NCBI GenBank assembly: GCA_030142905.1
Contig: JASJOG010000063.1
Location: 558,001 to 622,000 of the forward strand
DNA from: Heliopora coerulea
Lineage: Eukaryota > Cnidaria > Anthozoa > Scleralcyonacea > Helioporidae
Length of the DNA stretch: 64,000 nt
Reading direction: 5' to 3'
Position numbers and translations under genes: made by a program. Under the pieces are notes generated by a model. That model saw only the letters and a program-made list of their open reading frames with translations. It did not search any database and had not been told where the DNA came from. Shown here in pieces: positions 11,301-21,585 of the stretch (position 1 is its first letter; each line of letters opens with the position of its first letter).

Positions 11301-14011
11301 GCGGAAGAAGAGAAGACTGTAAGCACCTTGTAAATATTATTTTTATATCCTTACCTTATCCAACATGTATTTCACTTTGAAAATGTTGCGCGTCAGCAAC
11401 GAAACGTCAATAAAGCTTTTATAAACTAACATGTTTTGTTATTTGTCGTGATTTATCCCGTCATGGCTATTCATATTAGAATCTTGACCTGGGTCTTAAT
11501 ATTCATCCTACGACTACGATTCCCGCCTGGTAAATCTCTGGTCAATAGTTTATGCTTTTTATCTCAAGGTTCTTGACCCAGAAGTCCTTCCAAATTACCC
11601 TTACCGTGACGACGGTTTACTTGTACACAACGCAATCGAAAAACACGTACGCCGAGTTGTGGAACAGAATTACGGTAAGTGACGAACTTTGTCTTCTTGA
11701 ATAGGCATTCGTTGGGTTGAGAGGAAGAAGGGAATGGAGGTGGACAATTAGGGGCAAAAAGAAGACGTAGAAAGAGAGCAAGAAGGAAAGACTGAGACAG
11801 AGATAGACGCAGACAGAGGCACAGAGAGTGACTGAGACAGGGAAGTAAAGAAGTAGAGAGACGTAGAAAGAGAAGGTATAGGGGAAGGAACAAGGACAGG
11901 AAGAAGGAGAATGACAGGGGAGAGAGAGAGGGGAGAGAAAGAAAGGAAAACAGAGATAAAGAGAAACAGTGATGGAAAGGTTTTAGAAAGGAGATAGAGA
12001 CGTAGAGAAACAGGGAGAAAGACAGAGGTAGGAACAGGAAAAGCGAGGGGCATAGAGGGTTACAAAGGGAATACAAAGTTTAACGCTAAAAGACTTAGTA
12101 ACGTTTATAATTTCGTGTCAGGTGACGTAGCAAATTTGATTGAGGATCCTGAAATACAAGCTTGGGCAAACGAGTTAACGGAGGAAGATCCACTTCTGGG
12201 ATGTAACATTAAGGTGACAAGTTTCTTTCAATCTTTTTTTTTTCTTCTAGCATCAATATTAACCCTTTCGGTTACAATTACCGTACCCACCAACTGCATT
12301 TTTAACTGTGATAACGAGTTATGTTATTGATGATATGCCGTTAATTGTCATTAGATATTATGACAATAAGGTTGGTCGTGTAGTCAATATGCCCGTTCTT
12401 GTGAGGTGACAATGGCAATTGTCTTGCATTATCACCATGACCACTACTGTGAACAATATCATGACTTCTGTCATGGTAGTGATGACTAAAATTGTCACCA
12501 GTCATCCCCATGACCATAATCATTACAGTCATCGCCATCACCATACAGTAATCACCATGACTATCATTCTAACCATTGTCATGGTGACCATAACCATTAA
12601 TACTACCATTACTGTACCATGACCATCTATCTGCTGAAGTCCTCACCATCCCCAGTCATATGCCCATCGCAATGACCAGTACGATCACCCCATCCATGAT
12701 CATTGCAACCATTATCACCATCACCGTGCATATTGCCATGACTGTGACGATCAGTCAATCCATGATCAGCTTGAATGTCACCACGGTGGCCATCTCTGAC
12801 AATGAGCATCACTGTCATGAAAATCATCCATTCATCCAGTAACCATCAATCGCAATAAACATCACAATGACTGTGATCATCCCAACAGCTGCTGAAACTA
12901 TGACCATCATTGTGACCATCACTGTGACCATCATTGTGACCATCATTGTGACCATCATTGTGACCATCACTGTGACCATCACTGTGACCATCATTGTGAC
13001 CATCATTGTGACCATCATTGTGACCATCATTGTGACCATCATTGTCATCATCATGACAGTCAACATGACAATCACTGTAATCTGTGAAGCCACAGGAATT
13101 TGATAAGACCGTGGTAAATATTTTGTGTAAGAGAAGTACGAAGCGAATCCTTTGTAATTTAGGGAGTACCAGGCGGTGGAAAATTCCAGTCGTTTGACGA
13201 ACTGATCCAGACACTTACCTCAATCATTTTCATGTGCACTGCGGGTCACGGGGCCATCAATTTACCTCAGTATCATGAATATGGCTACCCTCCTAACTAT
13301 CCAGCGCTACTGGTTGGAGAACCTCCTTGTAATACGGTAAGCCAGAAATATCAAAGAGAAAAGTCTTAAACCTATGTTATCTTTGGTGATGCTGTATTTC
13401 TTTTACCACCCAAATTCAATACGATAAAGTTCTCTCTTTCTCATTTCTCTTCCTTTTACTCAAGTTGTTTTTCCGTAATGGTGAAAATCGTATTTAAAAT
13501 GTCTACATAGTCTGCCTGTCAACCAGTCTTTGTTACTACTTTTATTTCTGCCTATTTGTTGTACTCCTGTCTGTTCGTATGTATGGCTGATTACCTATTT
13601 TGAATCTAACATTTAAAATTTGCATTTTTTTCTAGCGCTGGCAAGATAAACACGATTTGTTGAAGCACCTTCCCACCGCAGACAATTGCATGCAGTCTGT
13701 CATATTTTCAAAGCTTTTGACAGATCGTAAAACGAATGGACTTGCTGATTTTAATGCTAAATTCCAGTTCGATCCAATAGCAGTTGATTCTCGTGAACAG
13801 TGAGTATATCCTTACAGTCATGTAAACATAGCACAGTTTAGTTTGTTACAATAGGTATGGCAGATAATTAAAATTCAAAAGTTCAACTCTAAATTTTCTT
13901 GTTGTTAGGTTTCTGAGAGATTTAAGGGAGGCAGCCATCTCTGTGATGGAAAGAAACTTGCTTCGAAAATATCCTTATGATTATTTAAATCCATGTAGCA
14001 GTAAGAATTGA
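5313..14011 (+). CDS. PLAT-domain lipoxygenase, 14 exons
   Basis: Exons: 5313-5837, 6474-6596, 6827-6924, 7570-7702, 8722-8817, 9121-9217, 9355-9472, 9911-10003, 10387-10447, 11569-11674, 12122-12213, 13163-13336, 13636-13799, 13909-14011. They total 1983 nt and give one frame of 660 residues, the usual size of animal LOX enzymes, which oxygenate polyunsaturated fatty acids to hydroperoxides. A PLAT domain (about 20-115) is followed by FPCNRWI (121-127). The iron-binding helix has H351, H356 and H361 with x4 spacing; H356 and H361 match the canonical ligands. HGAIN supplies H543 and N547. [12 protein letters not shown] is also typical. Oddities: the protein ends PCSSKN with no C-terminal Ile iron ligand, the stereocontrol (Coffa) position is Glu399 rather than Ala or Gly, and the N-terminus MGNVIS fits myristoylation. 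All donors are GT and acceptors AG; the donor at 10004 (gtttgt) is weak. Confidence 0.88.
5838..6473 (+). other. Lipoxygenase intron 1
   Basis: Donor gtaagtaaat, acceptor ttattag. AT- and T-rich (6200-6420); nothing else recognised. Confidence 0.7.
6604..6899 (+). repeat. 148-bp tandem duplication copying an intron end plus the start of lipoxygenase exon 3
   Basis: The unit at 6604-6751 is repeated at 6752-6899 with a few substitutions. Each copy carries a pyrimidine tract, an AG acceptor and the first 24 codons of exon 3 (SKNFW[LM]DDVHFG...). The first copy (exon-like from 6679) runs straight into TTA TAA, so it cannot continue. The second copy (from 6827) continues to the donor at 6925 and is the functional exon. 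Confidence 0.85.
6679..6755 (+). pseudogene. Decoy (pseudo) exon 3 of the lipoxygenase
   Basis: It has the same acceptor context and nearly the same 24 codons as the real exon 3, then hits a stop because the duplication joint cut off the rest of the exon and its donor. Use of this acceptor would truncate the enzyme before the iron site. Confidence 0.7.
6925..7569 (+). other. Lipoxygenase intron 3 with an old tRNA-derived SINE fragment
   Basis: At about 7246-7320 the sequence follows the tRNA-like core shared with 22888-22965, but with a decayed B box. A short GATGAT-rich stretch lies near 7005-7080. The rest is unremarkable. Confidence 0.45.
7689..7930 (+). repeat. 19-bp minisatellite spanning the exon 4 splice donor
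   Basis: Unit CAGTGAACGGGTGGTAAGA, twelve full copies plus a partial one starting at 7918, with only an A/G change in two copies. The array starts inside exon 4, and each unit repeats the junction gtg|gtaag, so GTAAG donors recur every 19 bp from 7703 to 7912. In the coding frame a TGA follows in the second unit (7712-7714), so only the first donor keeps the protein open. Reading frames seen on the opposite strand across this stretch are repeat artefacts. Confidence 0.95.
8095..8312. mobile_element. Imperfect foldback (MITE-like) element in lipoxygenase intron 4
   Basis: The left arm (about 8098-8180) and the right arm (about 8195-8305) are imperfect inverted copies. Both contain the GCTGAGCTTTCGTCCT / AGGACGAAAGCTCAGC pair and TTGACGTAACCG-type ends. 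No open frame is present. Confidence 0.65.
8818..9120 (+). other. Lipoxygenase intron 5
   Basis: Good donor (gtaagt) and a pyrimidine-rich acceptor (tttcttttcag). No other feature recognised. Confidence 0.6.
9535..9733 (+). repeat. 59-bp tandem repeat with a tRNA-like A box, three copies plus a partial
   Basis: Units start at 9535, 9594 and 9653, with a truncated fourth at 9712. Each contains TAGTTCAGTTGGTAGAG, which matches a tRNA D-arm/A-box, and GTTGTGGGTTGGAT, resembling a degraded T-arm/B-box. The spacing is shorter than in an intact tRNA and no acceptor stem closes, so this is a repeat derived from a tRNA or SINE rather than three tRNA genes. Confidence 0.8.
10004..10386 (+). other. 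Lipoxygenase intron 8 with one copy of the GGCTAATGCCAGA dispersed repeat
   Basis: About 10128-10203 belongs to the family also seen at 35846, 35941, 39000, 61145 and 63552 (ATTTTACTCTGGCTAATGCC, then TTTTACTCGTCA, then a GGGTTAA end). Confidence 0.55.
11075..11481. mobile_element. Long foldback element (MITE-like) with about 150-bp inverted arms
   Basis: TTCTAATATGAATAGCCATG at 11075 is mirrored by CATGGCTATTCATATTAGAA ending at 11481. The inverted match continues through the GTTTCGTTGCTGACGCGCAA region down to GCACCTTG either side of a 70-90 bp purine-rich centre. It lies in lipoxygenase intron 9 and has no coding capacity. Confidence 0.85.
11700..12060 (+). repeat. Purine-rich (GA-type) low-complexity tract
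   Basis: Degenerate GAGA/AGGA/GACAGAG sequence inside lipoxygenase intron 10. The long reading frames it creates on the minus strand are compositional artefacts. Confidence 0.85.
12360..13080 (+). repeat. Degenerate CATGACCAT repeats grading into a 12-bp minisatellite
   Basis: Intron 11 of the lipoxygenase. From about 12897 to 13050 a clean 12-bp unit (TGACCATCATTG, or CACTG in some copies) is repeated roughly a dozen times. The upstream 12360-12840 is a decayed relative with scattered ATGACCATCA words. Because 12 is a multiple of three, both strands appear open, but no coding is inferred. Confidence 0.88.
13337..13635 (+). other. Lipoxygenase intron 12
   Basis: Standard GT..AG intron; no feature recognised. 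Confidence 0.6.
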
Positions 14012-14350
14012 ACAGAGAAAATTATCTCTGATTGGTGCATGCTGAAGTATTTAATGGATATCCTAACACTGGCAGGTACAAATGGAACATTTAAAAAGAT
14101 CAAAATGAGAATAGAAATTTGTTTTCTTCATGTTTTTTTGCAATGGTTGAATTTGAGCTGAATCTTTAGGGTGTAAATCATGACAGACTATCCAAATCAC
14201 ATATTAACACTGGCGATGGATAGACTTCAAGCAATTCTTTTTTAACTTTAGCATATCACTTTATTCAAATTTAACTGCTATTATTTTTAGTTGGCTAATG
14301 ATACTAATATCTCTAGTTAGATTGTATTAGAGGCCTTAGTTTTAAGATTA

Positions 14351-14906
14351 CAGTAGAACCTGAGTTTTACGACCACCCCTTTTGCCAGGCAAAAGTGGTC
14401 GTAAATGCCAGGTGGTCGCTTAAGACAGGTAAGTGATGTCACGTAGTGGCCGCCATATTTGCGTGTGCAACTTCCGGAAAATGCGTAAATTTAAGCAAAA
14501 CGCGCATTATTATGATTGAACAAGCAAACCCAAATTTCATTGACGATTACTTTATTCAACTAAGAATCACACAAGAATTTGCTTAAGTTCATCTACTTAT
14601 TAAGTGAAAAGAAATTGGTCAGCGTGAACTGCTTAAATCTTCCGTACTTATCAGGTTCGGCAGAAGAGGACGCTGATCTTCTGCCGAACTTAATTCATCA
14701 GTCAGGTTCAGCTCATGAGTAGAGCGGTCAGCAGTTTTAATTTGCAGTGGTCGCTCATGACAGGTAAAATTTCTTATTTTGACCGCTAAAAAGTGGTCGC
14801 TGGTCGCGGCAGGTATATTTTAACTACAAATCGTCCGTGCCAGAAAAACTGGTCGTATATGACAGGTGGTCGTAAAAACGGGTGTCGTAAAACTCAGGTT
14901 CTACTG
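14351..14906. mobile_element. Non-autonomous TA-flanked inverted-repeat element (Tc1/mariner or pogo-like MITE)
   Basis: The left terminus CAGTAGAACCTGAGTTTTAC (14351) is the inverse of the right terminus GTAAAACTCAGGTTCTACTG (ending 14906), and the match extends a few bases further in with one indel. A TA dinucleotide flanks both ends, as expected of Tc1/mariner-superfamily insertion. The interior has GGTCGT/TGGTCGC words and no transposase frame. Confidence 0.82.
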
Positions 14907-15493
14907 TATTAGCATGATGTGTTTTATAAATCATATTGTATAACTAAGGAGGGCAGAGCCATCTTGTGGAGTTGTTGACAAACCATTATTGCCATCCATT
15001 TCATTATCATTATTATCAATACCATTATCAGCATCATCATTATTGGTTATGATTATCATTCATCATTTTGAGTTATCAGAATTAGGTAATCTCTTTGTAA
15101 AGTTTAAGTGAAAATTTCCTGGCTGTAAGGAAATGATTTATTCACTGCTCTTTTAGCTACAGTTCAAGTTACCTCATAATCAGTTAATAACACTAGTATT
15201 GTTGTGCAATATTACTGTGATATCACAGCATTTGTAAATGTTTAAAAAGAGTTATAACTATCAATAAATATAATGTTAAACAATATTGTGATGTTACCTG
15301 TTGTGTCATGAGAAATAATCACCTCCACATGAAGTTAAAGAAACATTTTCCCTGAACTTTTTAAGTTTTTACTACTTGTCACTATTCATATAGATTTTAA
15401 AAGAAAGTCCAACAATATTATTTCTGCCACTTGAATCAACCCAATACTTGTCAATTTAAGTGGCTTAATTTGGAATATTTTCAAAAATTTTCA

Positions 15494-15700
15494 ATATTCC
15501 TTTTCTTTTTCTTCTTCTTCATCTTTTTCGACTTCTTCCTCTTCCTCTTCCTCTTCTTTGTCTTCCTCCTCTTCTTCTTCTTCTTCTTCTTCTTCTTCTC
15601 CCTCTTCTTCTTCTTCTTCTTCTTCTCCTTATTCTTCTTCATCTTCTTTCTTTTTCCATTTTTCTTCTTCCTGTCCTTTTTTTTCTTCATCTTTTTTTCA
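15494..15700 (+). repeat. (CTT)n microsatellite tract
   Basis: Long, interrupted CTT/CCT run. Poly-Phe and poly-Lys reading frames across it are artefacts. Confidence 0.95.
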
Positions 15701-18254
15701 TGTCCCAGGTTTTAACTACACAGGAGAGGCAAAATAGGAACATGTAAAAAGACATCTTAGGTGAGTAACTGCATAATCCTACCAACTACTCTTCGGGGCA
15801 TTGGCAGCTTTGGGAAAGTGTGAAGGACTAAGTGATGACATCAGATAAAAAAAGCCAATTGGCTTCAAGTCTCTTTAAACAGCAGACATGGAATTAATTT
15901 TATACGAAAGAGAATGCTTATACATGGTGATGTGTTAGGAGAAGTAAGTGATATTGTAGCTAAAAGATATTTAAAGGTAGTGCTCTGCCTGAAAAACGAG
16001 AGGACCTCCACGAGGTACTGATTTTTCCAATGAAAGCTCTTTATTATACGGCGCTTGAATATACCGGCGTTTTACACCCATGCTTCTTCCTGGATTTCCT
16101 GGATGTCCTGTTAGGTTCCAGGAAATACGGCAGTACTTGGAGTTACTTACAAGGGTAGGATACCACAGGTTAAATATTTGTCCTGCAGTTTGGATTGTAG
16201 TTGTAAGTACATTTCATACCGCTTTTGTTTCAGTTGTCCGGACTGGTTTTTAAATAGCAAGTTATTTGGTGTTAGGTTAGTCTAGTAATAAAGATTATTG
16301 CCCAGCAAATAATTTTGAAGAAGCCAATATCTCAAATAAACATATCAGGATACTTTGAAAGATACTTTAATGAGGAACTAACGTTTCGTCACTTTACAAG
16401 GTTGTTAAAGAAAGGTTGTTAAAGAAAGGTTAAAATATGCGATTAATAGTCGAATAGTGAGACAGTACTTCGCATGCACGGTATGTTTTTTTTTGATTCC
16501 GCATTTTTTATTTGCTATCAATTTTCTGTTTGATAAACACGCTGTAGGCCTCTTGGTTTCGTGTTGATAACCCGTTTCGTTGACCAATCCGTTGAATTGT
16601 GTTACTGAAGTATGAGGACTTTGGTTTATTTTTACTGTGGCACAATAATTGTTACATGAAATTATAATTCCTTACCAATAATCAATAAACCACAATTAAT
16701 GTCAAGTGACAGTAACCGTTTCCAAAGTTTATTTCATAACAATTGTTTCAAAACAAAATTAAAGTCCGTACCACTGTGGAATACAATTCGTCGGATTCGT
16801 CAATGGAATGAGTTATGAACTCAAATTGTCAAGTTTTGTTTTCGGGACCTAAATTCTGGCAGCAATTCGAGTTTATCAGTAATTCTTAACGACGTCATTA
16901 TCGTTAGTTGATCGCAGTTGTGTAACTGATAGTAGCTCAGAGGTTAAATGAGTTGTAGTGCAGGTCGAGTTGAAAATGTGCTTCAACTTCAAGCCTGAAG
17001 TAGCGTTAATTGATAAATTAGACCAGGGACAAGAATAAGTGAACGAGAGAGGGACAGTCGTTATAATGAATTTGAGCTGGGTTTCTGATTTTTCTAGGCG
17101 GAAGAATACTGCAAAAGTTTGAAAATCAGATTGTTATGGAAGGAGTGGGTTTTGGAAAACCTGATAGTTGCCCAGCAAAATCAAGTGTGTTTTTGATATT
17201 GTAATTGCGTGAATTAAGTTGACAGTTAATTTGAACTGTGGCTACTGATTGTTAAAAAGTGACCCTCCCAATCTTTATTCTTTCACCAACCCCTGTACTG
17301 AGTTTCTTCCTGGTGCAATAACCCATACCAAAAAGAATTGCAGCTTGTAAATTGCATTATAATCCTTTATGAATAAGTAATTATTTATTTAGACCTGATG
17401 ATGTTATGAACTGTAATTTAGGTGTTCTCCCTGGGGTTCTAGTAAAGGCCACCCCTGATAGGTCCAGTATTATTAGAGAGGGAAACCTGCCATGCTTGGT
17501 AGAGTCAAACTGGACAACACTCTTGACTCTGCTCATATGTGATTAATGTACAGTACAGCAGCTTTAATCAGACAGCTGCTCAGTGGCATAATCAAACCTC
17601 AATCCCAAAGAATGAAGGCCAGGTGTTGCCAATACCATACATTTGAGCACAGTAAATCTTGTATCCTGCTGAAATTTTGGACACAAGGGTTTTAAAATAG
17701 AGTGTTAACCATCATCTAAGTAAAAACTAACTAGATATCCCAGCCATCTGTTTTTCTCAGCCTTAGCCTTTCATATTATATGAGTTTGCATTCCACATAA
17801 GGATTTATGGATGGAAGATAAAGCCAAGTGTCTATATTTCCCCATGCAGTACTGACCTAAATGTTTTTCAAATTATATCTTAAAATTACTTTAAGTCTAT
17901 CTTTGGAATCCTGGAAAAGTAAAAACAGTTGAAATTATAGCTGAAACTTACTGTACATGCTAGCTACTATGCTTATTATAATATTGTAATGTAGAACATT
18001 TTAATGAAGTGTGAAACAGAACTGAAATTTTATCAGTTGTGTATCATATTTACATACACTAATTAAACAATTTTTAACATCCCTGTGTACTTGTTTATAA
18101 TGACTATTATATGATTATTTAGTTCAGGAATTATTACAGAAAACTAGTTTTACAGGTTTATATAATTCTTGTCCAACTGTGTTTTTGTTCAATCCAGAAT
18201 TATTTTATTGTAGAGTTTATATGATGGTCACATATGTTAACTTCTTTGCCAATA

Positions 18255-21200
18255 ATGGCAACATGTAAAGTAGACGGGAGTTCAGACCAGCACCCTAATT
18301 TGTTTCCTCAACCAGACTTGGAGCGGCTGAAAAAACCTGGAACATCACTTCTAAGATCAGTGGTAGGCATCATGAAACTCTACTTAAATTAAAAACAAAA
18401 AAGAAGAATATATTAAGTATATGACAAACGCACTGTGTCAGAATAACTTTTATGACAATTCAAAAATTAAAGTCAACCATGTTTTACAGACCATTGGCTC
18501 AATTAGGCAAGAATAAACATAATATATATTTATACTGAATGCCAGTCAAGATAAAAGATCTCAAGTCATAATATTTTCAAATAAAATTGAAAGCCATTAG
18601 TTGTTTTGGTTATTTCTTGTTCAAATTGGTGAAGGTTAGTTCATAGACAGACTCCCCTAGTTACTGAATGATGAAATACTGTAGATTTCAATTTAATTTA
18701 TCTGTTAAAATTTTAATGAAAATGAACTAAACTTGAAACTGAAATTTTGCAGTTAAAATGTAAGTGTAAATATAAATTGAATTTAAAATTTGCATCAGAA
18801 TTAAAATCAAAGTTAAAATTGAAATTGTAATTTAAAGTAAGATTTTTTTAATTAAAATTTGAAATGAAAGGTTAAATTAAGGTTAAAATGGAAGTTTTAT
18901 CTCATATTCAAATTCAAGTCTTAATGCAAGGTAAGTAGAGTTAGCTTTGAAGATCATACAACAAATTTATTTTGGTCAACCCTCCTGTTAGGTTTCATGG
19001 CCACTGTGCTTGAATACACTGTGCCTCAGGCACCACCTGTGCTGTCAGGGATGTAGTATTGTAGAAAGTCAATGGAGTCAAAATATGGGATCAAGGAAAT
19101 AAATTTTTGGATGATATTTTAAGACTAGTATGGTCTTTTACCTAGTCATCAAGTGATGCTACATCAACACCAAAAACTGGCAAGCATGTTGCTTATGAAA
19201 AATCATTTTCAAAATGGTCTACAGCAATGCAGTGCAAACAGCATGTTGGCACAAAGGAATGGGTGAACTGTGAACATGAGTCCTGCCAAAAACTTAGGGA
19301 AAAATTGCACCATTTACTGGAATGTCCTTACAGATCCATTGGTGGATGCAAAAAACAATGTATTCCCTTGAGAGAAGAACTTCAGTGGTTTCGTAACACA
19401 CAGCCCAAATATCCTACCATCTCTCATACACAGCTTGGGCACCAGCATCATCCTAAAACAGTTAGGAATGGATTTAGTGATTTGGAAGGTGATGAAATAC
19501 AAGCCAAGTTACAGGCTTTAAATGTAGAAGAGTGTATTTCAAGAAGTCATTTTTCACCAACCTCACCAGTAATTGAAGATCCCATTCAGACACTGTTACA
19601 CAATGAAAAAAATCAAGAACTTGATGTTGAAGAAAATGTGGTCACCACTGTGGAATTAGTCCCTTTGGATAAGGTACTTTGCTGTTAATTAAAACATTTA
19701 TTGTGTATTTAAATGTTTTTTCTCTTTTCTCTGATTGTTACTCTGGCATATAAGAGAGAGTATGGTACCATAGTCCCCCTTAACCCATAGTACCCACCAC
19801 TGACTAGCAGTATTTGTAAGTAAGAATAACCAAATTATGACTCAACAATACTTGATGTGCAGAGATACTGTATTTTTACCATGTTGGGTGAAATTATAAT
19901 ACCAGCAATATCTCAAATTCATCCAATATGGCACCAAGGGGTGCTCCATGCCCACCAGGAACAAGAAGCAAGCATCTCATATATTGGGCCTCTTCAGATT
20001 AATTTTTATAAGTCAAAGGGAAAAAGATCTCAAAGTTTGCTTGTTTGTACGATAGTTTCTCAGACTGTTTTTTTGTGTTTTTTTACTTATTTATTTGTGT
20101 GCTGGTGTTCACTTAATTTTTTATCAGGGTAAATTGTCTGTTATTAACGGATGCTTCAGAAAAGGATGTGAGTGGGAAAAACTCAGTTTTCTTGGCAAGG
20201 GATCATTTGGGAAAACATACTTATGCTATGATATTCAAAAGGGATGTTACTTTGCCATTAAAAAGGTATGAACAGATGGCTCGGGGATTTTGATATTTCA
20301 AAAAGTCACACTGTCAGCAAGATATGTATGTTTGTTTGTGCACACACGCACACACACATTCCACCCATTTCTTGCTCCTTTTTTCCATTCCACCTCTTCC
20401 ACCCTTTCTTCCTCCCTCCTTCCTTCCTTTGCACTATCTTTTCTTTCACTCCATTCTTCCTTCTTTCCTTTCCCTCCTTTCTTTTACCCTTCTTTCCTTC
20501 CCCTTGTTTGTTTCATCCTTCCTTCCTCTCCTTTCATCTATTTTTCCTTCCTTCCCTCCTTCCCTCCTTCTTTCCTTGTCTTCCTTCCCTTCCCTTCTTT
20601 CCTTCCTTCCCTTCATTCCTTCCTTCCCTTCCTTCCTTCCTTCCCTTCCTTCCTTCCTTCCTTGTCTTCCTTCCCTTCCTTCCCTTCTCTTCCTTGTCTT
20701 CCTTCTCTTCCTTCCTTCCTTCCTTCCTTGTCTTCCTTCCCTTCTCTTCCTTCCCTTCCTTCCTTCCTTCCTTCTCTTCCTTCTCTTCCTTCTCTTCCTT
20801 CCTTCCCTTCCTTCATTTCTTCCTTTATTTTTTCCTTTATTCTTTCACATGTAAGTACTAGTTCCAGCAGAAAAGAGGCCTGAAAGAATATACTTTCTCT
20901 TTGTAGTTTTTTGGAATGTGCTCAGTGACAATTCAAATGATTTTTTTCTTATCAGTTACGTGCATCTGGTTTCGACTTAGAGGAAGTTAAAATCTGGGAG
21001 AGACTTAGTGGAAAGCATCCTAACATTGTTGAACTTTATGGAGCAGTTGAGAGTAAAGAACGTGTGTTGATATTTATGGAGTACATGAATGGTAAGATAA
21101 CCTGAGGCGATGAACAACCCAGAAACAAAACAAATTGTACATGTTTGAAGTATTGTTTTATTCCAAATTGTGTTGTTTAATCTTGTAAATTAACTTGACT

Positions 21201-21542
21201 GAGATGCATACAACTTTTTCACAGGAGGCTCTGTGAGTGAATACTTGGCTGAATATGGCCCATTGAAGGAAAGAAGTGCTTTGCAATGGTTGCATCAGGT
21301 TTTGTGTGCTCTGGAGTTCATGCACAGGAACTTTTTTATTCATGGAGATGTTAAAGGTAAATGTTCCAGCAAATTAGTTTTGTGAATGTTGTAAGTTATT
21401 CATCATGCATTGTTTCTCGGGTCAAATTGCAAGATGAATAATTAAGATTATTTATTATTATAATTAACTTTATTATTTAACTTTAATTTAATTTGTAACT
21501 TTCCTCTTGATTAAACTATACAGATCTGCACAGATACTCTGC

Positions 21543-21585
<43 letters not shown>

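Larger units (their letters stand above)
14012..18254. other. Intergenic region between the lipoxygenase and kinase genes
   Basis: Contains the inverted-repeat element at 14351-14906, an ATTATC-rich stretch near 14990-15060, a (CTT)n tract at about 15494-15700 and an AATAAA at 15263-15268 that could end the lipoxygenase transcript. From 15,750 to 18,254 the sequence is AT-rich with no exon I can support. Confidence 0.5.

Noticed and set aside
11564..12076. 170-codon minus-strand frame rich in Ser/Leu/Phe
   Set aside because: Falls on a purine-rich low-complexity tract inside a lipoxygenase intron.
12824..13214. Periodic Met/Val/Thr and His/Asp frames
   Set aside because: Generated by the 12-bp minisatellite in lipoxygenase intron 11.
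14012..15300. Search for a missing last lipoxygenase micro-exon ending in Ile
   Set aside because: Acceptor-like AG sites were tried in the required phase, but none gave a short frame ending in the expected Asn-Ser-Ile-type terminus.
19857..20132. 91-codon frame before the kinase exon
   Set aside because: Lies in an intron; the frame differs from the kinase frame and has no family features.
20268..20883. Three overlapping frames up to 197 codons (Phe/Ser/Pro/Leu)
   Set aside because: Products of the (CCTT)n tract in an intron.
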